From assembly GCA_003255745.1 (NCBI GenBank), contig QKYL01000162.1, positions 38,734-102,733 of the forward strand: a stretch of DNA of 64,000 bases. The letters run 5' to 3'. Source of the stretch: Paracoccus saliphilus. GTDB lineage: Bacteria; Pseudomonadota; Alphaproteobacteria; Rhodobacterales; Rhodobacteraceae. The notes under the pieces were generated by a model, which searched no databases, was not told the DNA's origin, and saw nothing but the letters and a program-made list of their open reading frames with translations. Position 1 is the stretch's first letter. Every line of letters starts with the position of its first letter. A program made the translations under genes and the position numbers. Shown here piece after piece: positions 63,382-64,000 of this stretch.

Positions 63382-63971
63382 TCCGCCTGTCCTTGGTAAT
63401 CGCCCTGCTGACGGCTGGACCCGCCTTCAGCGCCGCCGGCACCGATCCCGACTGGCCCTGTATCCAGCGCAAGCAGCCGAACCTGTCCTTGGGGCAGGTC
63501 TGGACTGGCCCCGCGCCCGATGAAACCTCGGCCGAAATGGCGCGCGACCCCCGCATTGATCAGCTGGCCGCCCGGTTGGAACAGCGGCGCCTGCCGCTTG
63601 ATCAGGCCGAAGCCGAGATCGCAGAATTCGCCGCCCAGGCAGACAATGCCCAGCTGGTGGCCCTGATGCAGGCGATTTTCGACAAGATCGAGCGTGACCG
63701 CAGCGCGCTGATCGCCGGCATCTCCCGCTATGGCCGCTCGCAGGTCGAGATGTCGGGCCGGATCGAGGCCCGGCGCGCCCGCATGGCCGAACTGGAAGCC
63801 GCCGAACAGCCTGACTTTGACGCGATCGATGCCGAGGAAGAGGCTTTGGACTGGGACTCTCGTATCTTCACCGAACGCCAGCAGTCGTTGACCTATGTCT
63901 GCGAAACGCCGGTGATCCTGGAACAGCGCCTTTTCGCCCTGGGCCGGGCTATCGCCGGCCACTTGGACTAG
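63378..63971 (+). CDS. Exported helical protein of unknown function (LutG position)
   Basis: 197-residue protein with a signal peptide (MIRLSLVIALLTAGPAFSAA), then DPDWPCIQRKQPNLSLGQVWTGP and a long, charged, helical remainder rich in Glu, Arg and Ala, likely coiled coil (RIEARRARMAELEAAE). Two cysteines, at about 28 and 176 (TYVCETP), could pair. No domain is recognised. Last gene of the ABC operon, overlapping the permease by 4 bases, a position taken by an exported protein in lut clusters. Confidence 0.78.
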   Translation: MIRLSLVIALLTAGPAFSAAGTDPDWPCIQRKQPNLSLGQVWTGPAPDETSAEMARDPRIDQLAARLEQRRLPLDQAEAEIAEFAAQADNAQLVALMQAIFDKIERDRSALIAGISRYGRSQVEMSGRIEARRARMAELEAAEQPDFDAIDAEEEALDWDSRIFTERQQSLTYVCETPVILEQRLFALGRAIAGHLD

Positions 63972-64000
63972 GACTCGTTCTTGATCACAGCCAGAACAAG
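63968..64000 (-). CDS. Possible 3' end of a convergent gene
   Basis: The minus strand reads LVLAVIKNES followed by TAG at 63968-63970, overlapping the preceding stop. Ten residues are too few to identify a product; it may be chance. Confidence 0.25.
   Translation of the reverse strand, partial: LVLAVIKNES

Noticed and set aside
53052..63971. Lanmodulin or other EF-hand lanthanide-binding protein
   Set aside because: No DxDxDG-type loops were found in the exported proteins of the island.

Overview
The window looks like a chromosomal segment of a high-GC alphaproteobacterium of the Rhodobacteraceae, most likely Paracoccus or a close relative. Four things point there: a RegBA redox two-component system with divergent senC, the EcfG/NepR/PhyR general stress locus, the rho-mnmE-mnmG-rsmG-parA-parB block beside an apparent replication origin, and a lanthanide-type XoxF methanol dehydrogenase cluster next to glutathione-dependent formaldehyde oxidation genes. 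No insertion sequence, prophage, CRISPR array, rRNA or tRNA gene was seen.

Layout. 1-4.3 kb: regA (3' end outside the window) and senC, divergent from regB, followed by a PAS-only membrane protein. 4.3-10.6 kb: tamA-tamB. 10.8-18.6 kb: a glucose-type ABC transporter with glucokinase, a divergent OmpR-type two-component system and a small secreted protein. 18.6-21.7 kb: a polar amino acid (cystine-like) ABC transporter and a crotonase-fold protein without the usual catalytic glutamates. 21.7-25.5 kb: a DUF2125-like periplasmic protein, pmbA and cysQ. 25.5-29.6 kb: a Pqi lipid transport system with pqiA split into two genes. 29.6-33.1 kb: the general stress response locus, including a 48-residue NepR and a candidate EcfG promoter. 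33.1-36.2 kb: yihY, dnaQ, coaE, aroE.

At 36.23-36.74 kb is the only long gene-free stretch. It carries seven DnaA-box-like sequences, including one perfect TTATCCACA, and is read here as oriC. To its right all genes up to 44 kb run rightward (hemJ, rho, mnmE, mnmG, rsmG, parA, parB), and two parS-like palindromes sit on the start codons of mnmG and rsmG. To its left aroE-coaE-dnaQ run leftward. The mnmE-mnmG-rsmG block is visibly poorer in GC than the rest.

44-48.9 kb: rph-rdgB-ridA-hemW-ybaN, divergent from hrcA-grpE. 49-64 kb: a C1 island. gfa, the glutathione-dependent formaldehyde dehydrogenase gene, an atypical clpP, a GNAT gene and fghA convert formaldehyde to formate; xoxF-xoxG-xoxJ oxidise methanol with PQQ and a lanthanide. 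A set of exported proteins plus an ABC transporter (59.1-64 kb) matches the PQQ/alcohol-associated ABC module that is called lut (lanthanide utilisation and transport) in Methylorubrum. Methanol would be oxidised in the periplasm by XoxF, electrons passed to the XoxG cytochrome c, and formaldehyde handled in the cytoplasm by the glutathione pathway.
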